From assembly GCF_003243515.1 (NCBI RefSeq), contig NZ_QFRA01000002.1:62001-126000 (forward strand): a stretch of 64,000 nucleotides of DNA, written 5' to 3'. The notes under the pieces are model-generated. The model made no database searches. It had not been told where the DNA came from and saw only the letters and a program-made list of their open reading frames with translations. Made by a program: the position numbers and the translations under genes. Shown here piece after piece: positions 1 through 8,834 of the stretch (the stretch's first letter is position 1; the number at the start of each line of letters is the position of its first letter). The stretch comes from Corynebacterium kroppenstedtii (GTDB lineage Bacteria; Actinomycetota; Actinomycetes; Mycobacteriales; Mycobacteriaceae).

Positions 1-1389
1 ATCAAAGTTGATGTCAAAGACCTGCAGCCCGACACTCAATACTTCTATCGCTTTGCTGTTGACCGCGATGGGAAACCCTACTATTCGCGCGTTGGCCGGA
101 CCCGGACTGCGTTGGGCAGTGGTGGGGAGCGGACGGTCAATTTCGGTGTGGTCTCATGCAGTAATTACGAGGCCGGATACTTCCGTTCCTACCGGGACAT
201 TGCCGGGCGGGACGACCTCGAATTCGTCCTTCACCTGGGCGATTACACCTACGAATACGAGACGGGCGGGTACAACGGCGCTTATGATTCGCAAGTTCGC
301 GTGGTGCAGCCGGCGGAACGCACCACGACTTTGCAGGACTACCGCATTCGGCAGGGTTGCTACCACGAAGACCCTGACCTGGCCGATTGCCACGCAGCCA
401 AGCCGTTCATCTGTATTTGGGATGATCACGAATTTGCCGACAACAACTGGCGCGACGGGGCGGCCGGGAGCTCAACCGAACCCGATGACAACTATCAGGC
501 CATCAAAGCTGCGGCGATGCAGGCGTATTTTGAGTGGTTGCCGGTGCGGGTGAGTGCGGGGAACCAAGGCTCACACCTCTACCGCAAGCTGCAATACGGA
601 AACCTGATGGAATTCATCATTCCGGATTTGCGTACGTACCGCGATTACGAGCTGGTTTATACCAATAAAAAGATGTTCCTCAAGACGGATCCGGATTTCG
701 TTCGGGCCGCTGGGAAAGATGACCGCTCCATGATGGGGCAAACTCAGTTTGAGTGGTTTGGGAATGTGCTCTCCAGCTCGCCGACCACGTGGCAGATGGT
801 TGCCAACGAAGTGATGTTCGCTCCCATGACTCTTCCCGATGGCCTTGACCAGCGCACACACGATTGGTTGGTCACACAAATCGGGCTGCCGGACCAGGGG
901 ATTCCTCTGAATACGGATCAGTGGGATGGTTATATGGTCGAACGGCAAAAGATTATTGACCTTATCGCCGACACTAAGAAAAACGTGGTGTTCTTGACCG
1001 GGGACATTCACTCGTCGTGGGCCAATGATATTCCGCGGGACATTCAAAAGTATCGGACCGGAGCATCTAAAGACGTTGTTGCTACGGAGTTTGTAACGCC
1101 GTCTATTACGGCTAATGGGCTTTTCGATACTGTCGCGAAATCGCGAGCATTGGACCAGCCAGCGCGGCAGATTTCTACCACAGCTGCCGACGTTCTTCAG
1201 AAGACTAATGCGTGGTTTAAGTGGATAGACTTTATTCACCACGGATATATGGCAGTGAGCGTGTCTCCCGACGCTGTGTCGTGTGAGTGGTTGCACGTCG
1301 ATAATGTTCTTTCTCCGAACACCCCGTTTAGGTCTGCTCGGAAGTGTACGGCATATAAAGGTAAGCCCGGCGTACATACTGATGCCTAG
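1..1389 (+). CDS. phoD: PhoD-like alkaline phosphatase/phosphodiesterase, 5' end cut by window
   Basis: The frame is open from base 1 and ends at TAG 1387-1389, giving 462 residues of a longer protein. The first ~35 residues look like the end of the Fn3-like N-terminal domain of PhoD enzymes. The metallophosphatase core follows, with metal-site motifs FGVVSCSNYE, LHLGDYTYEYE, IWDDHEFADNNW and, near residue 335, FLTGDIHSSWAND. The family is secreted, usually by the Tat route, and releases phosphate from phosphodiesters and monoesters outside the membrane using Ca2+ and Fe3+ (family knowledge). The signal peptide lies outside the window. The next gene on the same strand is an unrelated iron-siderophore binding protein. 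The family call is firm; the substrate is not determined. Confidence 0.9.
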   Translation: MKVDVKDLQPDTQYFYRFAVDRDGKPYYSRVGRTRTALGSGGERTVNFGVVSCSNYEAGYFRSYRDIAGRDDLEFVLHLGDYTYEYETGGYNGAYDSQVRVVQPAERTTTLQDYRIRQGCYHEDPDLADCHAAKPFICIWDDHEFADNNWRDGAAGSSTEPDDNYQAIKAAAMQAYFEWLPVRVSAGNQGSHLYRKLQYGNLMEFIIPDLRTYRDYELVYTNKKMFLKTDPDFVRAAGKDDRSMMGQTQFEWFGNVLSSSPTTWQMVANEVMFAPMTLPDGLDQRTHDWLVTQIGLPDQGIPLNTDQWDGYMVERQKIIDLIADTKKNVVFLTGDIHSSWANDIPRDIQKYRTGASKDVVATEFVTPSITANGLFDTVAKSRALDQPARQISTTAADVLQKTNAWFKWIDFIHHGYMAVSVSPDAVSCEWLHVDNVLSPNTPFRSARKCTAYKGKPGVHTDA

Positions 1390-1565
1390 GTTATGAAATA
1401 ACGAGTGTGTGTAACCACAGGAGGATATCCCTAGACTCCCACTGTAAGGCTTAGCTAAAGTGATACGTGTTCTTTGACCGAGACCTACGTATGCGGTCAA
1501 CACAATGCGTGAATGAGGCCCACATGGGATTTCGACCGCCTCATTCCGCAGTGAAAGGGGTATCC

Positions 1566-2519
1566 GTGCCAACCAGTCGTCGTAACTTCTTGAAATCTTC
1601 CCTCGCTATTGCTGCATTGGCCACCACGGCCGGCGTCGTCAGCGCATGCAGCAACGACGATGATGACAAGAACAGCGATAACTCAAGCAAGAACGACCGC
1701 ATCGCCGCTATCGGATGGGGAGACTACTGCACGCTCCTGGCGATGAACATCACGCCGACCTTCATCTTGACCCCGATGGGAATGGATGAGAAGAAAGACA
1801 ATGGCGTCGGCCCCTGGGCGAGCGACAAAGTCCAGGGCAAAGACATCACCGTCATGGCGGCGACGTCCCAAGAAATCGGCAACGACGTTCTGGAGAAAAT
1901 CGCCGCCGCTAAGCCGTCGAAGATTATTGCCGTGAACTCCGGGCTGAAAGATGATGAAAAGAAGCGGCTCAACGATATTGCGCCGACCACTGTTCACTCC
2001 GATAAGTACGCCGACTACCAAGTGCCCTGGGATGCTCAGGTCAAAGAAATTGCCAAGACGGTAGGCAAGGAATCCGACGGAGACAAACTCATCAGCGACA
2101 CTAAGAAGAAATTTGACGATTTCTCATCATCTCACCCGGACCTAAAAGGTAAGAAAGCCGCCACAGTTATTGCCATGCAAGGCCAATTCGCGGTCTATAC
2201 CAGTGGCGATGGCCGCGGACAGTTTATTAAGGACCTGGGATTCGTCATTCCGGACAACCTTAATAAGGGAGACAATGGCCAGTTCTATAAATATCTTTCG
2301 TCCGAGAACCTCTCGCAGCTCGACGAACTCGACTACCTCTTCCTGCTCGATTACGCCGGAAGTAATGAGGAAGCAAAGAAAAACTCGCTGTTCCAAAACA
2401 TTAAAGCTGTGAAAGAAGGGAACATGCGGGAGATTTCGCAGGACACCGCAACGGCCATGAGCCTGCCCAACCCGCTGACCATCCCGTGGGCAATCAAGCA
2501 GGTTGACAAGGCTATCTAG
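1566..2519 (+). CDS. Iron-siderophore ABC transporter substrate-binding lipoprotein (FecB/FepB family), Tat-exported
   Basis: A 317-residue periplasmic-binding protein of the iron-siderophore class. I chose the GTG at 1566 because it follows GAAAGGGG and puts a twin-arginine signal (TSRRNFLKSS) directly at the N-terminus, then a hydrophobic stretch and a lipobox VVSAC. An acidic Asp/Asn/Lys linker follows the Cys, then the binding fold (IAAIGWGDYCTLLAMNITP; SQEIGNDVLEKIAAAKPSKII). It should be a membrane-anchored lipoprotein presenting ferric siderophore to a permease encoded elsewhere, since no permease or ATPase lies beside it. Upstream, 1445-1463 (TAAGGCTTAGCTAAAGTGA) is a weak match to the DtxR iron box, so iron repression is possible. 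Upstream in-frame starts exist (from 1467) but would bury the Tat signal. Confidence 0.85.
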   Translation: MPTSRRNFLKSSLAIAALATTAGVVSACSNDDDDKNSDNSSKNDRIAAIGWGDYCTLLAMNITPTFILTPMGMDEKKDNGVGPWASDKVQGKDITVMAATSQEIGNDVLEKIAAAKPSKIIAVNSGLKDDEKKRLNDIAPTTVHSDKYADYQVPWDAQVKEIAKTVGKESDGDKLISDTKKKFDDFSSSHPDLKGKKAATVIAMQGQFAVYTSGDGRGQFIKDLGFVIPDNLNKGDNGQFYKYLSSENLSQLDELDYLFLLDYAGSNEEAKKNSLFQNIKAVKEGNMREISQDTATAMSLPNPLTIPWAIKQVDKAI

Positions 2520-2579
2520 CAGGGCCTCCTAGGGGGCCGCTCCTCGGGTGGCGCACCCCGGCGTGGCTCGGGTCCAGCG

Positions 2580-3008
2580 CTACTTTTCGAACGGGAGCTT
2601 CTCGGGCTTCCCGGAGTGCCCCTGATACCCCTCATGGTCGCCGGTATGCAGCGTGAGCTGCATGATCGCCCCATCCTTCGACGTCACATGGTGAACCACG
2701 AATGCCGGAACATATTGCACCATCCCCGGCGTCAACGTGGTCGCCGTGGACTCATCGTCATCGACTTCCGACGGATCAGACGCCTTCCTGGCGACGGCGA
2801 ACTCGACCTCCCCCTCGGTCACCTGGACGGAGATCGGGTGCGGTGCATGATGCGAATCTAGGTGCTGACCTGGCGCGAAGCGGAATGCCACGATCGTCGC
2901 CCCGTCGGCAGTGGCTAAGCGCTGTGCGGCGGGGAAGTCGCCCTCCTTCGCAGCAGGAGCCTCGTCGTTAATATTGAGAACAAATGGAGCATGTGGTGTG
3001 AAGGGCAT
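2580..3008 (-). CDS. Small cupin-domain protein
   Basis: A 142-residue single-domain protein on the minus strand. It shows the two cupin motifs: APGQHLDSHHAPHPISVQVTEG with the metal-type histidines (residues ~46-68), and PGMVQYVPAFVVHHVTSKDG (residues ~94-113). The HxH and the final HH would bind a divalent metal in active cupins. Such stand-alone cupins are often soluble sensors or small enzymes; no substrate can be read from the sequence. It is convergent with the siderophore-binding gene and divergent from the rpsH operon. No signal peptide is seen. Confidence 0.75.
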   Translation of the reverse strand: MPFTPHAPFVLNINDEAPAAKEGDFPAAQRLATADGATIVAFRFAPGQHLDSHHAPHPISVQVTEGEVEFAVARKASDPSEVDDDESTATTLTPGMVQYVPAFVVHHVTSKDGAIMQLTLHTGDHEGYQGHSGKPEKLPFEK

Positions 3009-3501
3009 GACCTGGCTCTTCCTTCTATCCGATGATGATCTGGTGACCTCATCGTAACTCTGAGCGTGCAGGAGGGGCAGCCCCCCTTCTGGGGTGCATA
3101 AAAACAGCGCGACGCGCAGACGAAAGCACCGCGTTGACCACCGTCGGCAAGCGATTTTGAAAGAAATACCCTGGTTGTTAGACTGCTTGAGTCTTTGTAC
3201 ATCTACTTTGTTGTAGGCCCACCCGCCTCACAGCGTCCCTCGAAGACAAGCAGCGAGCCGATCAGTTACTGAGCTGGTTCGGCGCCCCTGAGTGGTTCAC
3301 CTGAAACCTCGGCAATAATCCTGTCAAAAACCCAGCTAGATGGGCTAGTTACGCGCACGACAGCGCGGAGCGGCTAGTTCGCGGGCGGAGACAGTGACAT
3401 TGCCGGGGGATTTTCTGCGGTAACTCATCAGTCGCTTGCCCGAAACGGGGATAACGCGTGGTGGAAGGGAACCGCAGCGAGAAAGGCACTAGGTCACATC
3501 C
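3009..3501 (+). promoter_or_regulatory. Leader and promoter region of the rpsH operon
   Basis: This 490-base stretch holds no convincing gene on either strand. A plausible sigma-A promoter reads toward rpsH: TTGAAA at 3157-3162, 16 bases, then TAGACT at 3179-3184, fitting the loose TAnnnT -10 of corynebacteria. If used, the mRNA leader is about 300 bases, long enough for autogenous ribosomal-protein control, but I recognise no specific fold. GAGAAAGGCAC at ~3479 is probably the rpsH ribosome-binding region. Confidence 0.35.
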
Positions 3502-3900
3502 ATGACCATGACAGATCCTATCGCCGACATGCTGTCGCGCGTGCGCAACGCAAGTAATGCGTACCACGACACTGTCTCGATGCCTTCGTCGAACCTCAAG
3601 GTCCACATCGCAGAGATCTTGAAGCAAGAAGGCTACATTGCTGACTTCACCGTTGAGGACGCCAAAGTCGGTAAGACCCTGACCATCGAGCTGAAGTACG
3701 GCTCCACCCGCCAGCGTTCGCTGTCCGGTGTGCGCCGCGTGTCCAGCCCTGGTCTGCGCGTCTATGCAAAGTCCACCAACCTGCCTCAGGTCCTGGGTGG
3801 CCTGGGCGTGGCTATCATTTCCACGTCCCAGGGTCTGCTCACTGACCGTCAGGCTTCTGAGAAGGGCGTAGGCGGAGAAGTTCTCGCCTACGTCTGGTAG
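3502..3900 (+). CDS. rpsH: 30S ribosomal protein S8
   Basis: S8 binds the central domain of 16S rRNA and is needed to assemble the 30S platform. The 132-residue product starts [17 protein letters not shown] and has the family's C-terminal part with [13 protein letters not shown] and [16 protein letters not shown]. Length matches bacterial S8. It is the first gene of rpsH-rplF-rplR-rpsE-rpmD-rplO; upstream members of the spc operon (rplN, rplX, rplE) are not here, so the operon is already split, as in other corynebacteria. Confidence 0.98.
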   Translation: MTMTDPIADMLSRVRNASNAYHDTVSMPSSNLKVHIAEILKQEGYIADFTVEDAKVGKTLTIELKYGSTRQRSLSGVRRVSSPGLRVYAKSTNLPQVLGGLGVAIISTSQGLLTDRQASEKGVGGEVLAYVW

Positions 3901-3917
3901 GGGAGGAGTGAACACAC

Positions 3918-4454
3918 ATGTCGCGTATTGGTAACTCACCAGTGGCGGTCCCATCCAACGTCACCGTCACCATCAACGGGCAAAACGTTGAGGTCAAGGG
4001 CCCTAAGGGCACCCTGGCTATCGACGTTCCGGAGCCCATCACCATCGCTCAGGAAGGCGACGAAATCGTCGTCTCCCGTCCGGACGATCACCGCAAGAGC
4101 CGCTCTTTGCACGGCCTGTCACGCTCACTGATCAACAACATGGTCGTCGGCGTGGCCGAGGGCTACACCATCAAGATGGAAATCTTCGGTGTTGGCTACC
4201 GTGTGCTGGCTAAAGGCAGTGACTTGGAATTCTCCCTCGGCTACAGCCACCCGATCCTGATCAAGGCACCGGAAGGCATCACCTTCGCCGTGGACGGACA
4301 GACCAAGTTCTCTATCAGTGGTATCGACAAACAGCAGGTGGGACAGCTCGCCGCGAATATCCGTCGTCTGCGCAAGGACGACCCCTACAAGGGCAAGGGT
4401 ATCCGCTACGCAGGTGAGCAGATCCGCCGCAAGGTCGGAAAGACGGGTAAGTAA
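3918..4454 (+). CDS. rplF: 50S ribosomal protein L6
   Basis: L6 sits near the factor-binding site of the 50S subunit. The 178-residue product begins [17 protein letters not shown], carries the two repeated L6 domains and ends with [21 protein letters not shown], the conserved C-terminal signature. It lies 17 bases after rpsH behind GGGGAGG, and its TAA overlaps the ATG of rplR by one base (TAATG), indicating translational coupling. Confidence 0.98.
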   Translation: MSRIGNSPVAVPSNVTVTINGQNVEVKGPKGTLAIDVPEPITIAQEGDEIVVSRPDDHRKSRSLHGLSRSLINNMVVGVAEGYTIKMEIFGVGYRVLAKGSDLEFSLGYSHPILIKAPEGITFAVDGQTKFSISGIDKQQVGQLAANIRRLRKDDPYKGKGIRYAGEQIRRKVGKTGK

Positions 4455-4849
4455 TGAGCAACGACAACAAGCGTCTCCCTATCGGTAAAGACATTGCCAC
4501 TCGCCGTCGCGTGGCTCGTAAGGCTCGCCACTTCCGTATTCGCAAGAACCTTCGTGGCACCGCTGAGATCCCGCGCCTCGTCGTGCACCGGACCTCACGG
4601 CACATGCACGTCCAGGTTATCGACGACACCATCGGCCACACCCTGGCTGCTGCGTCGTCCATCGAGCCTGAAGTCCGCGCCATGGAGGGCGACAAGAAAG
4701 CCCGCGGCGCCAAGGTCGGCGAGTTGATCGCTGAGCGCGCCAAGGTGAAGGGCATTGAGACTGTCAAGTTTGACCGCGGTGGCTACAAGTACCACGGTCG
4801 CGTCGCCGCACTGGCCGACGCCGCACGTGAAGGTGGTCTGAAATTCTAA
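4454..4849 (+). CDS. rplR: 50S ribosomal protein L18
   Basis: L18 binds 5S rRNA and helps dock it in the central protuberance. The 131-residue product has the basic N-terminus ([19 protein letters not shown]) and the conserved C-terminal [20 protein letters not shown]. Start is the ATG overlapping the rplF stop. Length is normal for actinobacteria. Confidence 0.98.
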   Translation: MSNDNKRLPIGKDIATRRRVARKARHFRIRKNLRGTAEIPRLVVHRTSRHMHVQVIDDTIGHTLAAASSIEPEVRAMEGDKKARGAKVGELIAERAKVKGIETVKFDRGGYKYHGRVAALADAAREGGLKF

Positions 4850-4892
4850 TGGCCACGCATAGCACCGCACTCAACAACGGAAGGATCGCGTA

Positions 4893-5531
4893 ATGCCGGG
4901 ACGTGAACGGCGTGACGGCGGACGCTCCGCCGACAAGAACGACAACAACAAGGGCCGCAACGACCGCGGTCGCAATGATCGCAACAACCGCCGCGGACGC
5001 GGCCGCGACGACGACCGCAACCAGTACATCGAGCGCGTCGTCACCATCAACCGTGTCTCCAAGGTTGTGAAAGGTGGTCGTCGCTTCAGCTTCACCGCCC
5101 TCGTCATCGTCGGCGACGGGCAGGGCATGGTTGGCGTCGGCTACGGTAAAGCCAAAGAAGTTCCCGCCGCAATCCAGAAGGGTGCCGAAGAGGCTCGCAA
5201 GAACTTCTTCCGCGTGCCCATGATTGCCGGAACCATCACCCACCCGGTCCAGGGCGAGGCTGCCGCGGGCATCGTTATGCTCCGCCCGGCCGCCCCCGGT
5301 ACCGGTGTGATCGCTGGTGGCGCCACCCGTCCGGTTCTCGAATGCGCGGGAATCCAGGACGTTCTGTCGAAGTCCCTCGGCTCCGACAACGCCATCAACG
5401 TTGTCCATGCAACCGTGGATGCCCTCAAGCAGCTTGTGCGTCCCGAAGAGGTCGCCGCCCGTCGTGGCAAGTCTGTCGAAGAGGTCACCCCGACTCGTAT
5501 GCTGCGCGCTCGCGCAGGGCAGGGGGCGTAA
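4893..5531 (+). CDS. rpsE: 30S ribosomal protein S5
   Basis: S5 takes part in decoding fidelity and mRNA unwinding at the 30S entry channel. The 212-residue product carries a long Asn/Arg/Asp-rich N-terminal extension (about 45 residues, disordered), as actinobacterial S5 does, before the S5 core ([34 protein letters not shown]). GGAAGGATC precedes the ATG. It follows rplR after 43 bases and precedes rpmD by 3. Confidence 0.98.
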   Translation: MPGRERRDGGRSADKNDNNKGRNDRGRNDRNNRRGRGRDDDRNQYIERVVTINRVSKVVKGGRRFSFTALVIVGDGQGMVGVGYGKAKEVPAAIQKGAEEARKNFFRVPMIAGTITHPVQGEAAAGIVMLRPAAPGTGVIAGGATRPVLECAGIQDVLSKSLGSDNAINVVHATVDALKQLVRPEEVAARRGKSVEEVTPTRMLRARAGQGA

Positions 5532-5534
5532 CCC

Positions 5535-5720
5535 ATGGCACTGAAAATCACACAGGTTAAAGGCACTGTCGGTACCAGAAAGAAGCAGAAGGACAATCTT
5601 CGGTCCCTCGGCCTCAAGCGCATTCGTCACTCAGTCGTCCAGCCCGACACCCCTCAGGTGCGCGGGATGATCAACGTGGTTCGCCACTTGGTCACGGTCG
5701 AAGAAGTGGCGGGGGAGTAG
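5535..5720 (+). CDS. rpmD: 50S ribosomal protein L30
   Basis: L30 is a small 50S protein. The 61-residue product reads [20 protein letters not shown] followed by the single-domain L30 fold ending in [11 protein letters not shown]. Start ATG is 3 bases after the rpsE stop, the usual spacing in this operon; length is normal for the short bacterial form. Confidence 0.97.
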
Positions 5721-5726
5721 GAAAAT

Positions 5727-6176
5727 ATGAGCGAACCCATCAAGCTTCATGACCTGCGCCCAGCGAAGGGCGCGAACAAGACTAAGACCCGCGTCGGTCG
5801 CGGTGAGGCATCGAAAGGTAAGACCGCTGGTCGCGGTACGAAGGGCACCAAGGCACGCAAGCAGGTCTCTGCTGCGTTCGAAGGTGGCCAGATGCCGATC
5901 CACATGCGTCTGCCTAAGTTGAAGGGCTTCAAGAACCCCAACAAGGTCACCTACCAGGTGGTCAACGTTGCGGATCTCCAGGAGCACTTCGAAAACGGTG
6001 GCGACGTCACCATCGCCGACCTCGCCTCTGCCGGCCTGGTCCGCGCAAAGCAGCCGGTCAAGGTTCTTGGCGACGGCGAGATCACCGCGTCGGTGAACGT
6101 CACCGCAACGAAGTTTTCGGCCTCTGCTAAGCAGAAGATCGAGGCTGCCGGTGGATCCGTCACCGAAACTAAGTAA
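5727..6176 (+). CDS. rplO: 50S ribosomal protein L15
   Basis: L15 binds 23S rRNA late in 50S assembly. The 149-residue product has the Gly/Lys/Arg-rich N-terminus ([20 protein letters not shown]) and the C-terminal [13 protein letters not shown] motif of the family. It is the last gene before a strong intrinsic terminator (6297-6345), so secY is in a separate transcript here. Confidence 0.98.
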   Translation: MSEPIKLHDLRPAKGANKTKTRVGRGEASKGKTAGRGTKGTKARKQVSAAFEGGQMPIHMRLPKLKGFKNPNKVTYQVVNVADLQEHFENGGDVTIADLASAGLVRAKQPVKVLGDGEITASVNVTATKFSASAKQKIEAAGGSVTETK

Positions 6177-6296
6177 TTACGCGATCATCATCGCTGGGCT
6201 CCGGCTCGTGACTGTTCGTGACTGTGAGAATGGCCCCACATGTGGCGTCGTAACGGAAATCACAGTCAACGCGGCCGGACAAGCCTGAACTGATAG

Positions 6297-6345
6297 GAAA
6301 AGAGGGCGGCCTTCACCTGAGTAGGTGAAAGGGTCGCCCCTTTTC
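6297..6345 (+). terminator. Rho-independent terminator after rplO
   Basis: A long hairpin: GAAAAG (6297-6302) pairs with CTTTTC (6340-6345), GGGCG (6304-6308) with CGCCC (6335-6339), and TTCACCT (6312-6318) with AGGTGAA (6323-6329) around a GAGT loop. The closing A/T pairs supply the U-rich descending arm. It separates the ribosomal gene block from secY-adk. Confidence 0.85.
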
Positions 6346-6463
6346 GCTCGAACAGGCCTTTTCCTAGTTCGAACGGATAGGCCTTCGCCCGCCGGTGCTG
6401 CTAGAGTGTGTTAGTCGTTGGCCTGCGCCTAAAAATTTATGCCTTACTGTCTCAGGAGGATAT

Positions 6464-7792
6464 GTGTCCGCTTTCCTCTCGGTATTCCGGGACCCTGACC
6501 TTCGCAAGAAGATCTTGTTCACCATAACAATGATCATCCTGTACAGGATCGGTTCCCAAATTCCCACACCAGGAGTCGATTACTCGAGTATTAGTGATCG
6601 CTTACATGATCTGAACCAAGATCAAAGCTCCGTGTACTCGATGATCAACCTGTTCTCGGGCGGGGCGCTCCTTCAACTATCGATCTTCGCCATCGGCATC
6701 ATGCCGTACATTACGGCGTCGATTATCGTTCAGCTGCTCACCGTGGTGATCCCGAAGTTCGAGCAGTTGAAGAAGGAAGGCCAGTCCGGTCAGGCCAAAA
6801 TGACCGAATACACCCGCTATCTGACAGTAGGGTTGGCCCTCCTCCAGTCCGCCGGCATCGTTGCCCTGGCCGACCGCCAGCAACTGTTGGGTGAAGGCGT
6901 CCAGGTTCTGGACTCCAACGTCGGCACCTTCGGCGTCACCATGATGGTTCTCGTCATGACGGCAGGTGCTGTGCTGGTCATGTGGCTCGGCGAGTTGATT
7001 ACGGATAAGGGCATCGGCAACGGCATGTCACTGCTCATTTTCGCCGGTATCGCTACCAGGCTTCCTGCCGACGGTGCCGCCATCCTCCGTGGCTCCGGTG
7101 GGCTGGCTTTCGCCCTCGTCGTCGTGGGGGTCCTCATCCTGGTCATCGGCGTGATCTTCATCGAGCAGGGGCAGCGACGCATCCCGGTGCAGTACGCCAA
7201 GCGCATGGTTGGGCGTCGGCAATATGGTGAGACATCCACGTACCTGCCGTTGAAGGTGAACCAGGCAGGTGTTATTCCGGTCATCTTCGCGTCGTCACTG
7301 ATTTATGTGCCGGTTCTGATTACGCAGATCGTGAACTCGTCGCAGACGAACGTCAAGAACAACTGGTGGCAGCGCGATGTGATCCAGTACCTGCAGAACC
7401 CAGCCAGCTGGCAGTACATCATCCTGTACTTCGCGCTCATCATTTTCTTCAGCTTCTTCTACGTGTCCATCCAGTACGACCCGTACGAGCAGGCGGATAA
7501 CATGAAGAAATACGGTGGCTTCATTCCCGGTGTTCGCCCGGGCTGGCCGACAGCGGAGTATCTTGGGTACGTAATGAATCGTCTGCTGTTCGTCGGTTCG
7601 CTCTACCTCGGTGTTATCGCCGTGTTGCCGAATATCTTGATCGACATGGGTATTTCTTCCTCCGGAGGAACTCACGGTTCGCTTCCGTTCGGTGGTACTG
7701 CGATCCTGATTCTCGTGAGCGTCGGCCTGACAACAGTTCAGCAGATCGAATCACAATTGATGCAGAGCAACTACGAAGGGTTCTTGAAGTAA
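6464..7792 (+). CDS. secY: Protein translocase subunit SecY
   Basis: SecY forms the transmembrane channel of the general secretion pathway with SecE and SecG and is driven by SecA. The 442-residue product has the ten-helix layout, with the N-terminal [21 protein letters not shown] region, the plug region near [20 protein letters not shown], and the conserved loop [16 protein letters not shown] chose the GTG at 6464 because it follows AGGAGG (6454-6459) at good spacing; an upstream in-frame start at 6395 adds an unrelated leader. adk begins two bases after the stop. Confidence 0.96.
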   Translation: MSAFLSVFRDPDLRKKILFTITMIILYRIGSQIPTPGVDYSSISDRLHDLNQDQSSVYSMINLFSGGALLQLSIFAIGIMPYITASIIVQLLTVVIPKFEQLKKEGQSGQAKMTEYTRYLTVGLALLQSAGIVALADRQQLLGEGVQVLDSNVGTFGVTMMVLVMTAGAVLVMWLGELITDKGIGNGMSLLIFAGIATRLPADGAAILRGSGGLAFALVVVGVLILVIGVIFIEQGQRRIPVQYAKRMVGRRQYGETSTYLPLKVNQAGVIPVIFASSLIYVPVLITQIVNSSQTNVKNNWWQRDVIQYLQNPASWQYIILYFALIIFFSFFYVSIQYDPYEQADNMKKYGGFIPGVRPGWPTAEYLGYVMNRLLFVGSLYLGVIAVLPNILIDMGISSSGGTHGSLPFGGTAILILVSVGLTTVQQIESQLMQSNYEGFLK

Positions 7793-7793
7793 T

Positions 7794-8348
7794 ATGCGCC
7801 TCGTTCTACTTGGCCCTCCCGGTGCTGGTAAAGGCACCCAGGCAGCCATTTTTTCCGACAAACTCGGCGTTCCCCACGTGTCCACCGGCGACTTGTTCCG
7901 GGAAAACATCGGTAATAACACTGAACTAGGGCAGGAAGCTAAGAGCTACATCGACGCCGGAAAGCTCGTGCCGACGTCCGTCACCGTCAACATGGTGAAG
8001 GACCGGCTCAGCCAGGACGACGCTGCCGACGGATTCCTCCTCGATGGATTCCCCCGGACCGTGGAACAGGGTGATGAACTCAAGAACATTCTTGACGGCC
8101 TGGGAACCAAGCTCGACGCGGTTGTTCAGTTCGACGTGTCCGAAGACGTCGTTGTGGAACGCATGTTGGCCCGTGGTCGTGCGGACGACACCGAAGAAGT
8201 GATCCGTACCCGCCTCAAAGTGTACCGTGACGAAACCGCGCCGCTGCTGGAGTACTACAAGGACTCCATTATCCGCATCGTGGCCGAAGGATCCGTTGAA
8301 GACATTAACGAGCGGACCATGGAAGCGTTGAAGGCGTTGGATTCATAA
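7794..8348 (+). CDS. adk: Adenylate kinase (short, LID-less form)
   Basis: Catalyses ATP + AMP = 2 ADP in the cytoplasm. The 184-residue product has the P-loop [11 protein letters not shown] at residues ~7-17, the AMP-binding region [10 protein letters not shown], and [12 protein letters not shown]. In place of the ~30-residue LID domain is a short loop ([14 protein letters not shown]), as in other actinobacterial Adk. It is coupled to secY (2-base gap) and is followed by terminators, whereas map normally follows adk in this family; here map is 3.1 kb away. Confidence 0.97.
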   Translation: MRLVLLGPPGAGKGTQAAIFSDKLGVPHVSTGDLFRENIGNNTELGQEAKSYIDAGKLVPTSVTVNMVKDRLSQDDAADGFLLDGFPRTVEQGDELKNILDGLGTKLDAVVQFDVSEDVVVERMLARGRADDTEEVIRTRLKVYRDETAPLLEYYKDSIIRIVAEGSVEDINERTMEALKALDS

Positions 8349-8383
8349 AATCTAAAGCGCGCCCGTTGGCGTGCACATTATTT

Positions 8384-8433
8384 AGCGTCGTTTTCCTTTC
8401 CGACGCTATCCGCCCCCGCGTAGGGGGCTTTTT
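8384..8433 (+). terminator. Tandem hairpins terminating secY-adk
   Basis: Two stem-loops in a row. AGCGTCG (8384-8390) pairs with CGACGCT (8401-8407). GCCCCC (8412-8417) pairs with GGGGGC (8423-8428) around GCGTA and runs into TTTTT (8429-8433), a classical intrinsic terminator. Confidence 0.85.
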
Positions 8434-8508
8434 CATGCCTTTTCTCTTCCGGGGTGGATTTGCGGTTAGCCACGGGATCAAATCCTCCAGGATTCTGTTC
8501 GCACCGTC

Positions 8509-8680
8509 AAAACTGCGGGGAAGCTACACCTGGAGCCCGCGTGGAGCCGAAAAGTGCAGGGGTATATGGTCCATTTTCGGCCATTTTTCGCCCATATACC
8601 CCCGCAGTTTTCACCACCGACCCCTATATAGCCCCGCAGTTTTCCGGCATGCGGACACATTTCGTCGTATAACCCTTTAA
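8509..8680 (+). repeat. Dispersed palindromic repeat, copy 1
   Basis: About 170 bases matching, in inverted orientation, the stretch at 62051-62209. Shared blocks include CTACACCTGGAGCCC, the centre ATTTTCGGCCATTTTT, CCCCCGCAGTTTTCACCACC and GCATGCGGACACATTT. The middle is itself an imperfect palindrome (GGGGTATATGG ... CCATATACCCC), and the motif CCCCGCAGTTTTC occurs three times, once inverted. Open frames crossing it are short and have no family. It sits between the adk terminator and the iron transporter and could be a transcription-end element or a non-autonomous mobile relic. Confidence 0.8.
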
Positions 8681-8709
8681 GAACGTGGGTTTCATCAAAA
8701 ACGTGGGCA

Positions 8710-8753
8710 AAAAGTGAACCCCATACATAAAGTTGCCTATGGTATTCACTTTT
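8710..8753. repeat. Inverted repeat upstream of iron transporter
   Basis: AAAAGTGAA at 8710-8718 is repeated inverted as TTCACTTTT at 8745-8753, a perfect 9-base match 26 bases apart in an A/T-rich stretch. It may be an operator or part of the promoter of the gene at 8835. The binding protein is unknown. Confidence 0.35.
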
Positions 8754-8792
8754 ATCTTTAGTTCTTTTACTTATAAAACCTTATAGGATAAT

Positions 8793-8811
8793 TTAGGGTG
8801 CGCTAATCCCA
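8793..8811. promoter_or_regulatory. Candidate DtxR-type iron box
   Basis: TTAGGGTGCGCTAATCCCA at 8793-8811 matches the known DtxR consensus (TTAGGTTAGCCTAACCTAA) at 12 of 19 positions and lies 23 bases before an iron-transport gene. Control by DtxR-Fe2+ is expected for such a gene in corynebacteria, but this site is inferred by eye. Confidence 0.4.
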
Positions 8812-8834
8812 TTGACTCATTTGAGGTTTGGTTT

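Noticed and set aside
571..1572. 333-codon minus-strand frame opposite phoD
   Set aside because: PhoD motifs on the plus strand are clear; the antisense product has none.
4764..5630. Long minus-strand frame opposite rpsE/rpmD
   Set aside because: It is the shadow of well-conserved ribosomal genes; no ribosome site and low-complexity Val/Ala content.
8366..8680. Plus-strand frame of ~100 codons across repeat copy 1
   Set aside because: It crosses a terminator and a repeat, has no family, and the equivalent frame is not kept in copy 2.
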